DNA of 64,000 bases from Verticillium longisporum (lineage: Eukaryota; Ascomycota; Sordariomycetes; Glomerellales; Plectosphaerellaceae): contig JAETXT010000004.1 of assembly GCA_019188255.1 (NCBI GenBank), forward strand, positions 1,054,001 through 1,118,000. The letters run 5' to 3'. This document shows positions 10,387 to 21,100 of the stretch, in pieces. The notes under the pieces were generated by a model, which was given only the letters and a program-made list of their open reading frames with translations, was not told where the DNA came from and ran no database searches. The stretch's first letter is position 1; each line of letters starts with the position of its first letter. A program made the translations under genes and the position numbers.

Positions 10387-11232
10387 GCAGATAGAGGCTG
10401 CTGACGTTCGCGAACGATCCCACGTTTCAGGCTGAAAAACACTTCTGGAAACCGGCCCCAAGCTGGCGGTTGTCAGCCTTATGCTTATGACACCTCCCAC
10501 CCACTTCTGTATCACGACCACGCCGTGGGGGCCGCGCCGGCCCCCCTTGTGTGTGCATGTACCTGCTTTTCTACAACTACCCTCCACGTATGTGCGTGAT
10601 CAGGCTCGATCATGGCAGGATCATCTACTGGGAAGCCCTTCTGGACAATATGCTGGTGTTTGTTACGGCCATGTCCGAATGCGACACTCACATGCATGAT
10701 ATGACGTTGGCGCAACCACCGATTTGGATCCTAAGCGACCAAAAGACACCAGCCCGTCAGACACGTGTGGCGGAGGCATCCCGCGCCTAACACACCGGTT
10801 TCACTGCATCCCGTTTTCACTGCATCAAGGCCAGAGGGGGGCACCTCGTCGAGTTTGCCCAGCCTTGTGGAAGCCATCTCGCGAGTGCTGAGGCCCATTG
10901 GACCCCAAAGCCTCGTCTTAATATGGCTCCTGCGCCCCCAGAGGTCTGACACGCAGGCAAAGCCTGGGCGCTTTCAGCCGCGGTGCCCAAATTTTCGACT
11001 GGCATGCGTCCTGTTCATCGGTCACTGAGTACAGTCGCGATCGGTGCACAAGGTGTCGCTACTCATACCCATACCAGCTATGCCCTCGATCAGCTACCTA
11101 TATAGCTTGGCCGCCATGGCACGAGCGGATGTGTTATTTATCGCCATGATATTTTCTCCATCGCCTGCAGATCTAGCATTCCAGAATCAATACATCGCAG
11201 AAAACCTCGTGCTCTCAGCCAGCTTGATCGCA

Positions 11233-11859
11233 ATGTGTCAGGACCCATCCGAAAATGGGCGGAGCAGCAACACGGATGCTGCCTCGACGCGGGCCCGGAA
11301 CGGAAGTCCCGAGTAAGCGCTCTCTCTTCTTTTCTCCCTGGCACTACCCCCACAACCCCTCAACTCAACCTGACTTTATACAAGGCGCCGTCCCTCCAAC
11401 CCTGACTCCCAAGCTTCCTTCACCTACCAGGGCGTGGGCCGCTACAACGACGACCGCCGCCGCGACCTCGGCGGGAGTCTTCGTCTCATGACTGAGGGAC
11501 TTGACCCCAACGGCTCTCGTCACTCGACATCCGTGGAGAAGTCGAACATTTGGCTTCATGACCTGACCCTCACTTGGTCGCCCAACAACCATCAGTACTC
11601 CAATGGCAAGCGTAGCCGTGACAAGATGGAGCGCGACCTCGATGACCAGCTGGAGCGTGCCAGGGTTGATGGTATTGCGAAGCGCTCGAAGCATGACTCC
11701 AAGAGACATACTGCCGACTCGATGAGACTCGAGGACCCATCGGCGTCAGGTACCAGCACCAATGACAACAACAGCAGCGACCAGGCCCGCCGCCGCCGCC
11801 ACGCTGATGGTGCCCCTCACCGTTCGGGTCGTCACAGGAGCTACGGTGACAGGCACTAG
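11233..11859 (+). CDS. unrecognised protein, two exons
   Basis: I do not recognise this gene. Two exons, 11233-11312 and 11385-11859, joined across a 72-nt intron with GTAAGC donor, CTCAAC/CTGAC branch candidates and CAAG acceptor, give a continuous 184-aa frame. The protein is hydrophilic and probably largely disordered: an N-terminal Ser/Asn/Arg-rich part, a central more structured segment around residues 75-95 containing NIWLHDLTLTWSPNN, a basic/acidic region with RDKMERDLDDQLERAR that could be helical, and a C-terminal Arg/His-rich tail. There is no signal peptide or membrane segment. The splice reading is supported because it removes a stop exactly at the donor and keeps one frame with good codon use. 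The start is tentative; the same frame is open further upstream. Function unknown. Confidence 0.6.
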
Positions 11860-12715
11860 CTATACTCGTAGCTATCCAACCAGCTCTGAGATGACAACTC
11901 TGCCGCGGAAATCGGCATGCCCTTGGCCTGCTGCTCGCACCAATGGTCTGCTAGATGACGCGGGAACACGAGGAGCGACTCATCTCGTCGCACCACGTTG
12001 ACCTGCACCCACGTTCGATACCAAGATCGACTGGCCACGACAGAGTCTTGGTAACCCTCGGCAAGGGCGACGGCGTTTTCACATGGTATTTTCTTCATCC
12101 TGTCCGTTTTACGCGCATGTTTCTAGAGTAACAGGCCCCGAAAGGTCTCCACACATGCGACCTTGTCATCTCCCCAGACGAAGAAACAGGCCCGGCCAAG
12201 TCACGCCTACGGACGGACTCTGCTGGGCTTCACTGGCTTCTCTGCCGGGCTTCGTCTGTTCTTACCCCCGGACTTCTGCAAGGAGTTCGTCCTCGTGTAC
12301 ACTATTCCATCGCGGAACGTCCCCTCCCGAGCACTTGATGGGAATCTGGCACAGCCTGGACATGAATCGATATCCAGGCGGTGTCCTCAAAGATTGTGTA
12401 CCACCAACACCGATGCACACATTTCCTTTGGCGGTTTATTTTTGCTTTTCTGACCCTCGTTTCTTTGGACTGTCAGTCGGAACTCTATCCTTTTCATGTA
12501 TCTCCAGATATGTAGCACAGGAATTATTCTATCAATCCCAACCTAAGGACCACTCTCAGCGCGGTGACGGTGAAGCGCGAAGCCTTACGTGTCTCACCCA
12601 CGATGCAGACACCCAAGGTCAACGGCACAGCTGCGCCTAGCAGCTGGAACGGGGAGGATTGCGATCCGTGCAGATCACGGGCTGACTGATTGTTTCACGG
12701 CGTGCTCTTCAATGC

Positions 12716-12747
<32 letters not shown>

Positions 12748-15297
12748 TCCACCCTTGACCAGCTCAACAGCCGAACAAACGAAAAGTGGCAACCCTAAAC
12801 GACGGGCACCTTTGTCATAAGAATGCCATTGTTGCACCGCCAGAACAAAACAGGGCCACGAGCGATAACCTGACTCCAACTTGAACTGGGGGAAAGGGGG
12901 ACTCCAACTGCATGGGCAGCCAAGCATTGCAACCCCCGCCACCTGGTCAGCGCTCGCTCATCTCCCAAAACAGAAACACAAGCAAAAAAGACCCGGCCCA
13001 CCAACACAACCCACTGACCACTGGGGGGCGGCGGAATAAAGCAATAAAAAAAAGAATAAAAAAAAAACCTCCTCCCGTCCATCAGCCATTGGCCACCTTC
13101 TCTCCGAACAGAGACACAAACGGCAGCGCGAGAACCATTGGAAAGCCAAGCCCCCCCCCCCCCTTTGCCCCCTTGTCGCTGGGTATGCCCACTCTCGGAG
13201 ATTTACCATGTAAACCACCCGCGAGCAACCCCCCCCCCGTCTTAACCCTTTTCTGCCGCCCCCAGACTTTCCACTCCCACCACACCCCCCTTTTTCCTTC
13301 GCTTCTTCTGCCTGCCCTCCCCCCTCTCTTCCTTTTCGTCTCTGCTGCCCGACCCCTTCTCCAACCCCGTCCCCGACAGCCCGTCCCCGCTGTCGGGGGC
13401 AGCAGACCACGCGGTTCCGCAGTCTGACGCTCGCAGGCTGACAGGCAGGCAAGCTGGCAAGCTGGCAAGCACGTTGGCTGGGGATGTACTGTACAATGTA
13501 CGCACGCATGCGCATGTGTGAGACATGATGCCACCCGTCGGATGTTAAGAAGAGCCAAAAGGTCCGGCTCGCGTGGGCTTACAACACGGAGCAGAAAGAC
13601 CCAGCTCAGATGGTGGGGGAGGGCGGACTCCCGCTCACGTATTACTCCTTGCATGCCCGGCTCGCACTTCTCTCGTCTTCTCTTCTCTCGTCTCTCCTCG
13701 TCGTCCACCCATTGCAGGCGCACATACAAACATCTTCAACCCTCAGCACCAACAGACAGTCCACAGACAGTCTACCCATCTCGATCGCCGTCGGTCGTTG
13801 GCCCCCTCCAATCTTCCTCAGCATCATACCATCCATCCAACCCCATCGGGCCCTTGCCTCCTGGAACCAAGCTGTCAAATATAACCCCCCCAGCTCCCAA
13901 ACGAAAAGAGGAAACGAGAGAGAACCCACATCAATAATGTCCCCCCCCGGGACAGCGCCCCTTCTGTTCTAGGGCCATCCGTTTCGGAAACAAATCTCGC
14001 CACAGGGAAACGGGGGAAACGCCCCCTGGACCAATGACAGCCCCCCGTCCGCCATGCCAGACCCCAGACACCCGTCCTCGATAGCTCGACCGTGCTATTC
14101 AATACTACATATATAACACCCTCCCCCCCCCTCCCCCTTCCGGACAGCACCCACGCGAGATGAGGGCGGCGCACGAAAAGACAACGACCACGCCGGCGCG
14201 GCGGTGACGCTGACGGTGAGCGTTGGCGCTCCGACCCTCCTGGTCCCCCCTTCCCCCCTCGCGTCTCCCCCCCCCTTCCATTTCTCTGGCGGCGGCGAAA
14301 TCCCTTAGGTCGCTGTCTGTTATAGCCCACCCTCACCGTATGCGCCCAGTTGCCATTCGCCGAGAGAGGGAGAGAGAGAGAGAGATAGCCTTCAGCACCT
14401 CGTTTCCTCCTCTCACTAGTCCGTCTGTGTGCCGCCCAAGGGGGCGCGCCAGGCGGAGCGGCGGGGCGCTTAAAGGGCCTTATTATGGACCTCCCCCCTT
14501 CCGTTGACTTCTGTTTACTTGTCTGCCTGGCATTCTTATCAAGGGTCCTATTTCTCTCATTATATATGGCCATCCTGGGTCTCTCTTCACCTTGTTCATT
14601 CCTCTTTCACGTCCCTCCCCGAGCCGCCTCGACATGCCATCGCCGTCTCCGTGTCAGCGTCATCCACCCGCATCTTGGGTCCCTACCCCTCGCGTCCGAG
14701 GAGACGAATCCTGACCGGGAACCGCCATCAGAACCGCGTTTCGGTCTAGTTGCATCACACAACACTGTCATGCACTCTTTTCGCGTCAAAGGCCATCTGT
14801 TCGCCTGATGCCATATAGTCTTCCATTGAGCGCGTTATCAATTTCCAGGTCAACATGAGGAAATAGCCAAACCAACCCAAGTTCTATTTCCAACCAAAGC
14901 GGTATCCTACACCTACATCGACCTCGATGCATGCCTCCCACCTCCATGTAACCATCAGCCGGCAGAGAAGAACGAGGAAACCAAAGCGACATGGGACATG
15001 AAAATAATAGAGGGGAACGCCGAAAATGATGCCACAGTACCCGAGAAGGTGCGCTGCCGAGGCCGGCAGCAGAGTTAAAAGAGGGGTAGGAAGGTAAGTG
15101 AATAAGACAAAGTTTTTGTACAAGTGGTATCTCTTGGCGACACTTGGTCGCAGCAAAAATGGGCTTCGAAGGTCAAGCAAGGTTCGTTACAAGTACACGA
15201 GGCACGCCCGCCATCGTGGGTTCAAAGGGTTGTGCATCGGTCGGTCACGGAAACTGCAAGAAAAATCACAGATCTCGACGGCTCGCTCAGAGGAGCA
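11860..15297. other. 3.4-kb gene-free interval
   Basis: The interval lies between the unknown gene and the 3' end of the Zn2Cys6 regulator. It has a CCAG microsatellite (12717-12746), long C-rich and CT-rich tracts (13150-13400 and 14120-14300) and a GA run (about 14375-14393). Frames across the C-rich tracts are long only because of base composition. It may contain UTRs or a non-coding transcript, but nothing can be assigned. Confidence 0.5.
12717..12746. repeat. (CCAG)n microsatellite
   Basis: About seven uninterrupted CCAG units (CCAGCCAGCCAGCC...) occur in intergenic DNA. It is a simple sequence repeat with no coding association. Confidence 0.9.
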
Positions 15298-18119
15298 TCA
15301 CTGAGGGCGTCGAGGCTGCTCTGGCTTGTCAATCAGGCCTCCAATGTCAACGCGGCCGGATCGGTCCTCTCTCTTGGGCGGTGGCTTAGACTGCTGGGGA
15401 ACCTGCTGTGGCGAAGAGCGGATTGGTGGCAGTTGATATGACGAATGCTGCGGTGGTGGCCTGTGGCTTGGAGGCAATTCGCTGCGAGGAATCTGACTCG
15501 ATGAGGGACCAGCAGCATAGTCAGGCCGGGTTGGGGACGCCGCATACGAAGGCATGCCGGAACCAATACCAGGGCTGAAACCTGGACTCAGACCAGGACT
15601 CAGGCCTGGCATCAGTTGTGGTGGTGGGTGTCCTGTGGAAGGACGCGAAACCGAGGAACCCTCCCCAAATCTCGGTCTGTTCGGGTCGAATGGTGCAGTC
15701 ATCTGTGAATGCTGGCTGTACGTATTCGAGTGCTGAGGGTGATGGTATGGTTGATGGGTTGGGTACCCGTAATGCACCTCCCTCGCATGAGGCGAAGTCG
15801 TGGCATATGGATCGCCTGGCGGGAGCACCAGCATCAAGGCGATGAAATAGGTCGAGTCCCGTTTGGCTGAGCCGAAACGGACAAGAAACGATCTCAGCTG
15901 GCCGCCCGGTGCAGCAAACGCCAGCATGTCTCTTCTATCCATCTGGATGCGCGCCAACTCTTCGGCGTCGAAGCGGAGAGTCTCAAATACGCGCTCTTCC
16001 TCCTGCTTTCCAAAAATCGGCGGCAGATACATGGGGTCTTTTCGACTACGTTCCTCCTGAAGGACGAGCTGGTGGCCCTGCACTTTGGTCCGTTCTGAAG
16101 GCGTCACGAGGTCGAATAAAGCCCGTCCCCGAATATCGGAGATGCCAATGGCATCCATGAAGGTTGGTGACGCCTTCACAACCTCCATGTCAAGGTTGAG
16201 GAAAGCCACTGGCTCAGCGGCCGAGGACGGGATGGCCAACGGCGGCGGGTACATGTTGGCTTCGCTCGCCGAAGCTCGCTCAAGGTATCTGGGCGCGATG
16301 GGCTCGCTTTGTTGAGATTTTAGAATGCGGTATGAGTTGACACGCCGGAGTGGATCATCGTACCCTGAAACCGGTCCGCCAGATGAGTACAGACTCAACG
16401 GCCTCCTAATCGCAGCATCTTGGGGATGCGGGTACGTCGAGGGAGCGTAGCGGCCTTCCCTGTCGTCTCGAAGGCGCGGTCGTCCACGTTTTTTGTGCTG
16501 GACGTCGATGCACGCGTCCTCCTTGCCATTGCTGAGGCATCTCGAACACGGTCGTCGGGCTATGAAAAAAAAACAGGCAAACGTCAGCAAGTGGTACATC
16601 GGCAGGAAGCTGCGGTTGACGATGGTTCAATCTGCCAGATGAAAACAAAAAGTGTTGATCAGCCAAGTGGCTGGCAAAGCTGCCTCTATCAAACCGTTTC
16701 AAGCCTTGATGCGTATTATCATTGCTGTTCACTTGAACTCGGAAAGGCAAGATTGTGCGGCTCGAAAGTCGTGACTGAGACGTAGGCTGGAGGTCCTCCC
16801 GACTGCAGGCCGGAGACCTTTCCGTGTCCCAACGGAGAAGTCCCGGCACTCGGCTCCTTCCACGCTAGCTCACGATTGGCGACTGGTTCCGAATATGGGG
16901 TTAGAGCCCAACGGTGACAAAGTGCAAGTGCTCTGACGTGCCGTCCCAGACCGCCGGGCCGAAGTGCCGCGTGGTCGGTCCTGGAGCCGGATTTCGCTAG
17001 CCGATCTTTACCTCAAGAAACCTGCTGACTGGCTAAGTTGCCGAGGTGATCAAAGCGTCGCGATCGAACTATTGGGATCCTGCAGGTGTCTCCCCTCTGC
17101 TGTCGTCATCCCTAAAAAGCCCGCCTAGAGGCATTGTCTTCAAATTGCTGTACCTCCTGCAGCGGCCACGTTCGATTCTGTAGTGCACCTGTTGCGTGCT
17201 CATCGCTAAGACCCAGGGCTGTCAGACCTGAGACCAGCCGGTTGTTGAGATGATGTCAACCAACTCGGCCGCCACAGCGCCACATGCACCAAGGTCACAG
17301 CGCCGCGCCGCTGCAGGTCGGATGCCGCTCCGTTCATGCAGAGGTAGAAGGAGGGGGGGCCAAGTGCTGGATCAATATAATAACAGTTAAGAAAATCGCT
17401 TATCGGTACGTACCGTCACATCTGAAGATGGTGTGTTAGCGTCATGGATGCCCAAGGAGCATGTAAGGGGCGACATACCGGAGATGAGCTTTCTTGCACG
17501 GTACACATGCTGAAGCAACATGGCCCTTCGTCTTGCGTTGAGACTTGGGCGAGGCGAATGGCTGAGTGTCCTCTGGCGCCTGTGACGTCGGACCAGCGTA
17601 GGTTTGCGTGGACGGCGGCTGGGGTGGTGGTGGCAACGGTCCTGGCATTGTCATATATGGTGCCGGCATGTGATGCACATGCTGTGCAGACATTGATGGG
17701 TATGGCGCCGAGGTCGGGGCAGGCTCCTCTGATCGATGGTAGGAAGAAAGCGTCATTCTGTCTGGTGGTTCAGACTGGTAGGACCGGACCTGGGGTGGAG
17801 GTATCAATGGCGACGGGCCCTGGATGCCGCTGTGAGGTCCCAATGTTGAACTTGGCCGATAAGCATCTTGTGAGCTGGCGTTCAAATAGCTCCCATGCAG
17901 TTGGCTCCGGTCCCCAGCCTCGTGAGTTGCGTTGGGCGGGAGAGAAGGAGACCCTGACATGGGCGGAGAGGGGTATGCCCTAGAGCGAGCAGCAGTGCCA
18001 GGCTCTGCTCGTTGCTTGGCCCAAGTCAGGTCTAAAGCGAAAGGCGCCAGATCGGATACGCCCCGGCGTTGGCCGAGAGGAAGTGAGAACGGTTCGTGAT
18101 ATCTCTTTTCGTCTTGCAT
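15298..18119 (-). CDS. Zn2Cys6 transcription factor with PAS-like domain
   Basis: Three exons, 18119-17479, 17421-17414 and 16559-15298, give 636 aa. This is a nuclear fungal-specific regulator; its target genes are unknown. Residues 1-190 are Pro/Ser/Tyr-rich and disordered. The binuclear zinc cluster follows, C205-x2-C208-x6-C215-x5-C221-x2-C224-x8-C233, then a basic KKRGRPR segment. Around residues 331-450 there is a PAS-like fold (PVAFLNLDMEVVKASPTF... ending in a YFIALMLVL strand), and the C-terminus is a long Pro/Ser/Gln/His-rich region. The third zinc ligand Cys215 and Asp216 are encoded by an 8-nt micro-exon; without it the cluster cannot form. Intron 1 is 57 nt (17422-17478) and intron 2 is 854 nt (16560-17413), long for this kind of fungus. 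The start at 18119 is the first Met giving a sensible N-terminus; the open frame continues further upstream, so the start is uncertain. Confidence 0.85.
17414..17421 (-). other. 8-nt micro-exon of the zinc-cluster gene
   Basis: On the minus strand ATGTGACG is flanked by CATCTTCAG upstream and GTACGT downstream. With the preceding CG and the following CC it reads Arg-Cys-Asp-Ala, exactly the residues required between the second and fourth zinc ligands. The upstream intron has a GTATGT donor and GCTAACAC branch region; the downstream acceptor is TTTCATAG at 16560. Confidence 0.85.
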
Positions 18120-21100
18120 GGATAACCTTAAAGCCGTCCAGCGAGATGGGTGGGCTGACAGCTCCCAGGTCTCCTCGCAGACAGCGCAGTGACGGGGCTC
18201 CTTCGCTGACACGATGAGTCGATCCCGCGCAAAGAAAGGACGACCGAGGTCCTAGTACGCGCTCGTGTTCGCGGTCAGAGTGCTTGGTGCAAAGGTTGTC
18301 GGCCAGATTTCGTCGAAGTCGCGAAGTCGTTGATACTCTCAAAGTCGTCTTAGGAGGCTGATGGATAGATTCCCGAGCGCCGGCTGACTGACGAACAAGC
18401 CGGAGAAGAGCGGGTTTCAGACAAGTCGAAGCGATAGGCGAGTCGTGGGGTTCCACGAGATGCTGCAGAGTGATACTCGCACAACGATTTCCTGTCGGGT
18501 TCTCAGTCGCACGGCATGCGGCGGTGTTTGTGGTGACCTCGTCGTTGCTGTGTTGCGGGCTGCTGCAGGCCCGAGGGACCAGGGCGGGGGAGGCGGAGGC
18601 GCAGGAGTTCGCAGCCAGACGTGTTCGACTGTAGAGAGAAAGGGGGGGAAGGGGGGAGGGGCTTTTCGGGCGATGGAGGGGCAGATGTGATGTCTTGCCC
18701 TTGCCCGTCTTTTGTATGCTGTCCTCTGGCCCGATCAGAAGTCGGAATGAACGTCTACTGTGTCGTGACGGCAGGACGGGTTTTAGGAGAGTCGATCGGT
18801 GGCTCCCGTTCGGTTTTTGTGCGACTCGGTGCTGGGCTACAGAGTACGGGGGGACCAATTGAGATGAAGCTAGGGCGCTTTCAGGGTTGATCTGGTCGAG
18901 AGGCACAGGGAAGCCAGGGAAGACCCTGGTCAGGACTTTGGGGTGGCTGCTAATCAAGGGTGGAGGGCTATGCCATCATCATGCCCTGGGCATGGGCATG
19001 CTTCCATAACGACGACAATTTTCCGTCCCGCGGGCGCGTGTCAGAAGGTAGCATGCCCGAGACGGCGGCCGCAGCCGCAGGCGTGGTCGTGGTCGTGGTC
19101 GTGACAACGGCCGTCGCTGCGGGAAATTGACGGAGTCAGGGCGCGATCAGACAGATGGGACAGGACGAGCCGGCTTTGGACTGGGTATGAGAGGCCTGTA
19201 CTGGTTCGATGCAGTGTTCGATGAGTGGTACTCTTACGAATGATTCTGCGCGTTCGGGCCCAGGCAGGCCAGGTCAAATTGGACTGCGGAGGCGAAGGAG
19301 GGGTGGTTCAGGTGGGAGTGGGAGAGTGGGAGGGAGTCCAGTGCAGGACCCAGGACCAGTACCAGTTCCAGGATAGGGATCAGGAACGGGATAGGATGGA
19401 GGGGGAAAGCGAAGGGAAGGGGACGGAGTCGAGTAGGCGAGTACCATGTAGGCGAGTAGGCGGGCAGGCGGGCAGGCGGGGAGGGGTGCGGCCCATGTCT
19501 CGAGTGGCCGGAGCCGGTAGCAGATGGCAGATGCTTGGGGTTGCCTGGCCTGGGTGCATCCAGTCCGTACATCCATGTTCGCTGCCTGCTGTCCCCTTGC
19601 CCGCTGGCTTGCTCGGCGGGCTCGAGAGAAAAAGGTGGAGGAGGAGGAGAAGACCCGGGCCAGGGCCAGGGCCAGGTGCCAGGCTTGCCAGGGCGACACT
19701 GCACGGACAGTGGGCGGGAGTGGGGAGCCAGGGAAATGACAAGTGCATCGGGGCGCCCAAAAGCTCGTGCGGAACCAGGGACGGGGGACGGGCACGGGCA
19801 CGGGGGAGACGGGGTTCAGGGGATGAAGGAGTGAAGCCAGGGGTGCTCCAGGGAGGGTGTGAGAGGTGTGAGCCGATCGTCCCAAGTCGAAGAAAAGATG
19901 GGACGAAAAAAAAAGGTGGATGGCCCTGGTGGATTAGGTGATGGGTGGGTGGATCGTTCGATGGGGATGGATGATGAAGCTGCCGGCTCATCGTGCTGGT
20001 GTTGCGCAGTTCGCCAGTCGAGACAGCCATGACACTATCTAGATCTTGGTTGCGCTCGGTCGTGGCCATAATCACGGCCATGGCCACGGTCGTTGTTGCG
20101 GTTGTATCATGTATCATGGTCGCGATCACAGCGGCCTGCTGATGATCCCCGCCCCTCAACCCCAAGGATAGAGCTTTAGCCCGAACTCAGAACGGATGGC
20201 TGGCACGCTGATCTGATGCGGCGAGCATCGAGGTCCCGACGCCTATGCGTGGCCACGGTGTTGCAGACCTGTAAGGGTAATTTTGGTGAGGTACCACACA
20301 CATTGGTGGAGATGGCGAAGCCAGGAGGGTGGTGGTGTGCAAATCATTGTTGGCCCGGCCCGTCGTGTGGAAAATCCACCCATGAGTGACCCAACAGCCG
20401 CCGGCAGCACAACGCGGGCGGGGCGAATCCACCGCAGTATCTCTCTGCAGGTGTTGGACATGCGATTGATGCGTCCGAGGTCTTGCTTCTGTTTGAAGGA
20501 GGCGTACGACGATCCGTACTGATAGGGAGGGGCATGATGGAGCCCGAGAGGAGACTTGAGGGAAATGAGAAAGGGATACCACAGAGAGAAACTGTTTCCG
20601 CCATGCTCTCCGAACGTTCGTTCCGCCGTCGTCATCTGCGACTGTTATTCTTATCCAGTTTGAGTGGCGAGGGGTAAGGGAGGCCAGATAGAGACGAAGA
20701 GGGCATCCTGTACGCTGTGTGACCTGCAGAGCATGTAAGGTTCAAGGGAGCCAAGGGCAGACGTGGACATGATAAGCGCGCACGTAGAAAGAACCCCGCG
20801 AAGTCGAGACAGTAGGCTGGTCGACACTGGCTGGTGTGGGTGGGTTGTATGCCTGGCTGTCTCTTTTTCTGGCGTCTCACTCCATCTGGCGGTTCAAGGT
20901 CCAGCTCGTGGAGAAAGAAGAATCTAGCATCAGCCTGGCTAGGAACCCAAAGCTCTGGAAGCTTGAACGATTGGAGAGTTAAGACGGTTGGGGATGGGAC
21001 GAAGCAGAGATCACCATGCCTGCCACCACACCTCCATCCCAACTGTTGGATGGATGGATCTACCTCAAGAGATGGGATGGACGAGCCCAGTCGGGCCCCT

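Larger units (their letters stand above)
9509..11232. other. divergent intergenic region between MLH1 and an unknown gene
   Basis: About 1.7 kb upstream of both flanking genes. It carries a 14-bp minisatellite (9971-10022), a GGTACAT triplet repeat (about 10362-10386) and scattered short frames with no coding character. A repeated TTTCACTGCATC pair lies near 10800-10825. No gene is supported. Confidence 0.5.

Noticed and set aside
17980..18957. 325-aa minus-strand frame upstream of the zinc-cluster gene
   Set aside because: Different frame from the regulator, Ser/Pro/Arg-rich low-complexity sequence, no splice or domain support.
19225..20165. Several overlapping long frames in G-rich low-complexity DNA, including His-Asp repeats
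   Set aside because: They arise from GTGGTC and GGCGGGCA simple repeats and overlap in all frames; none has coding bias.
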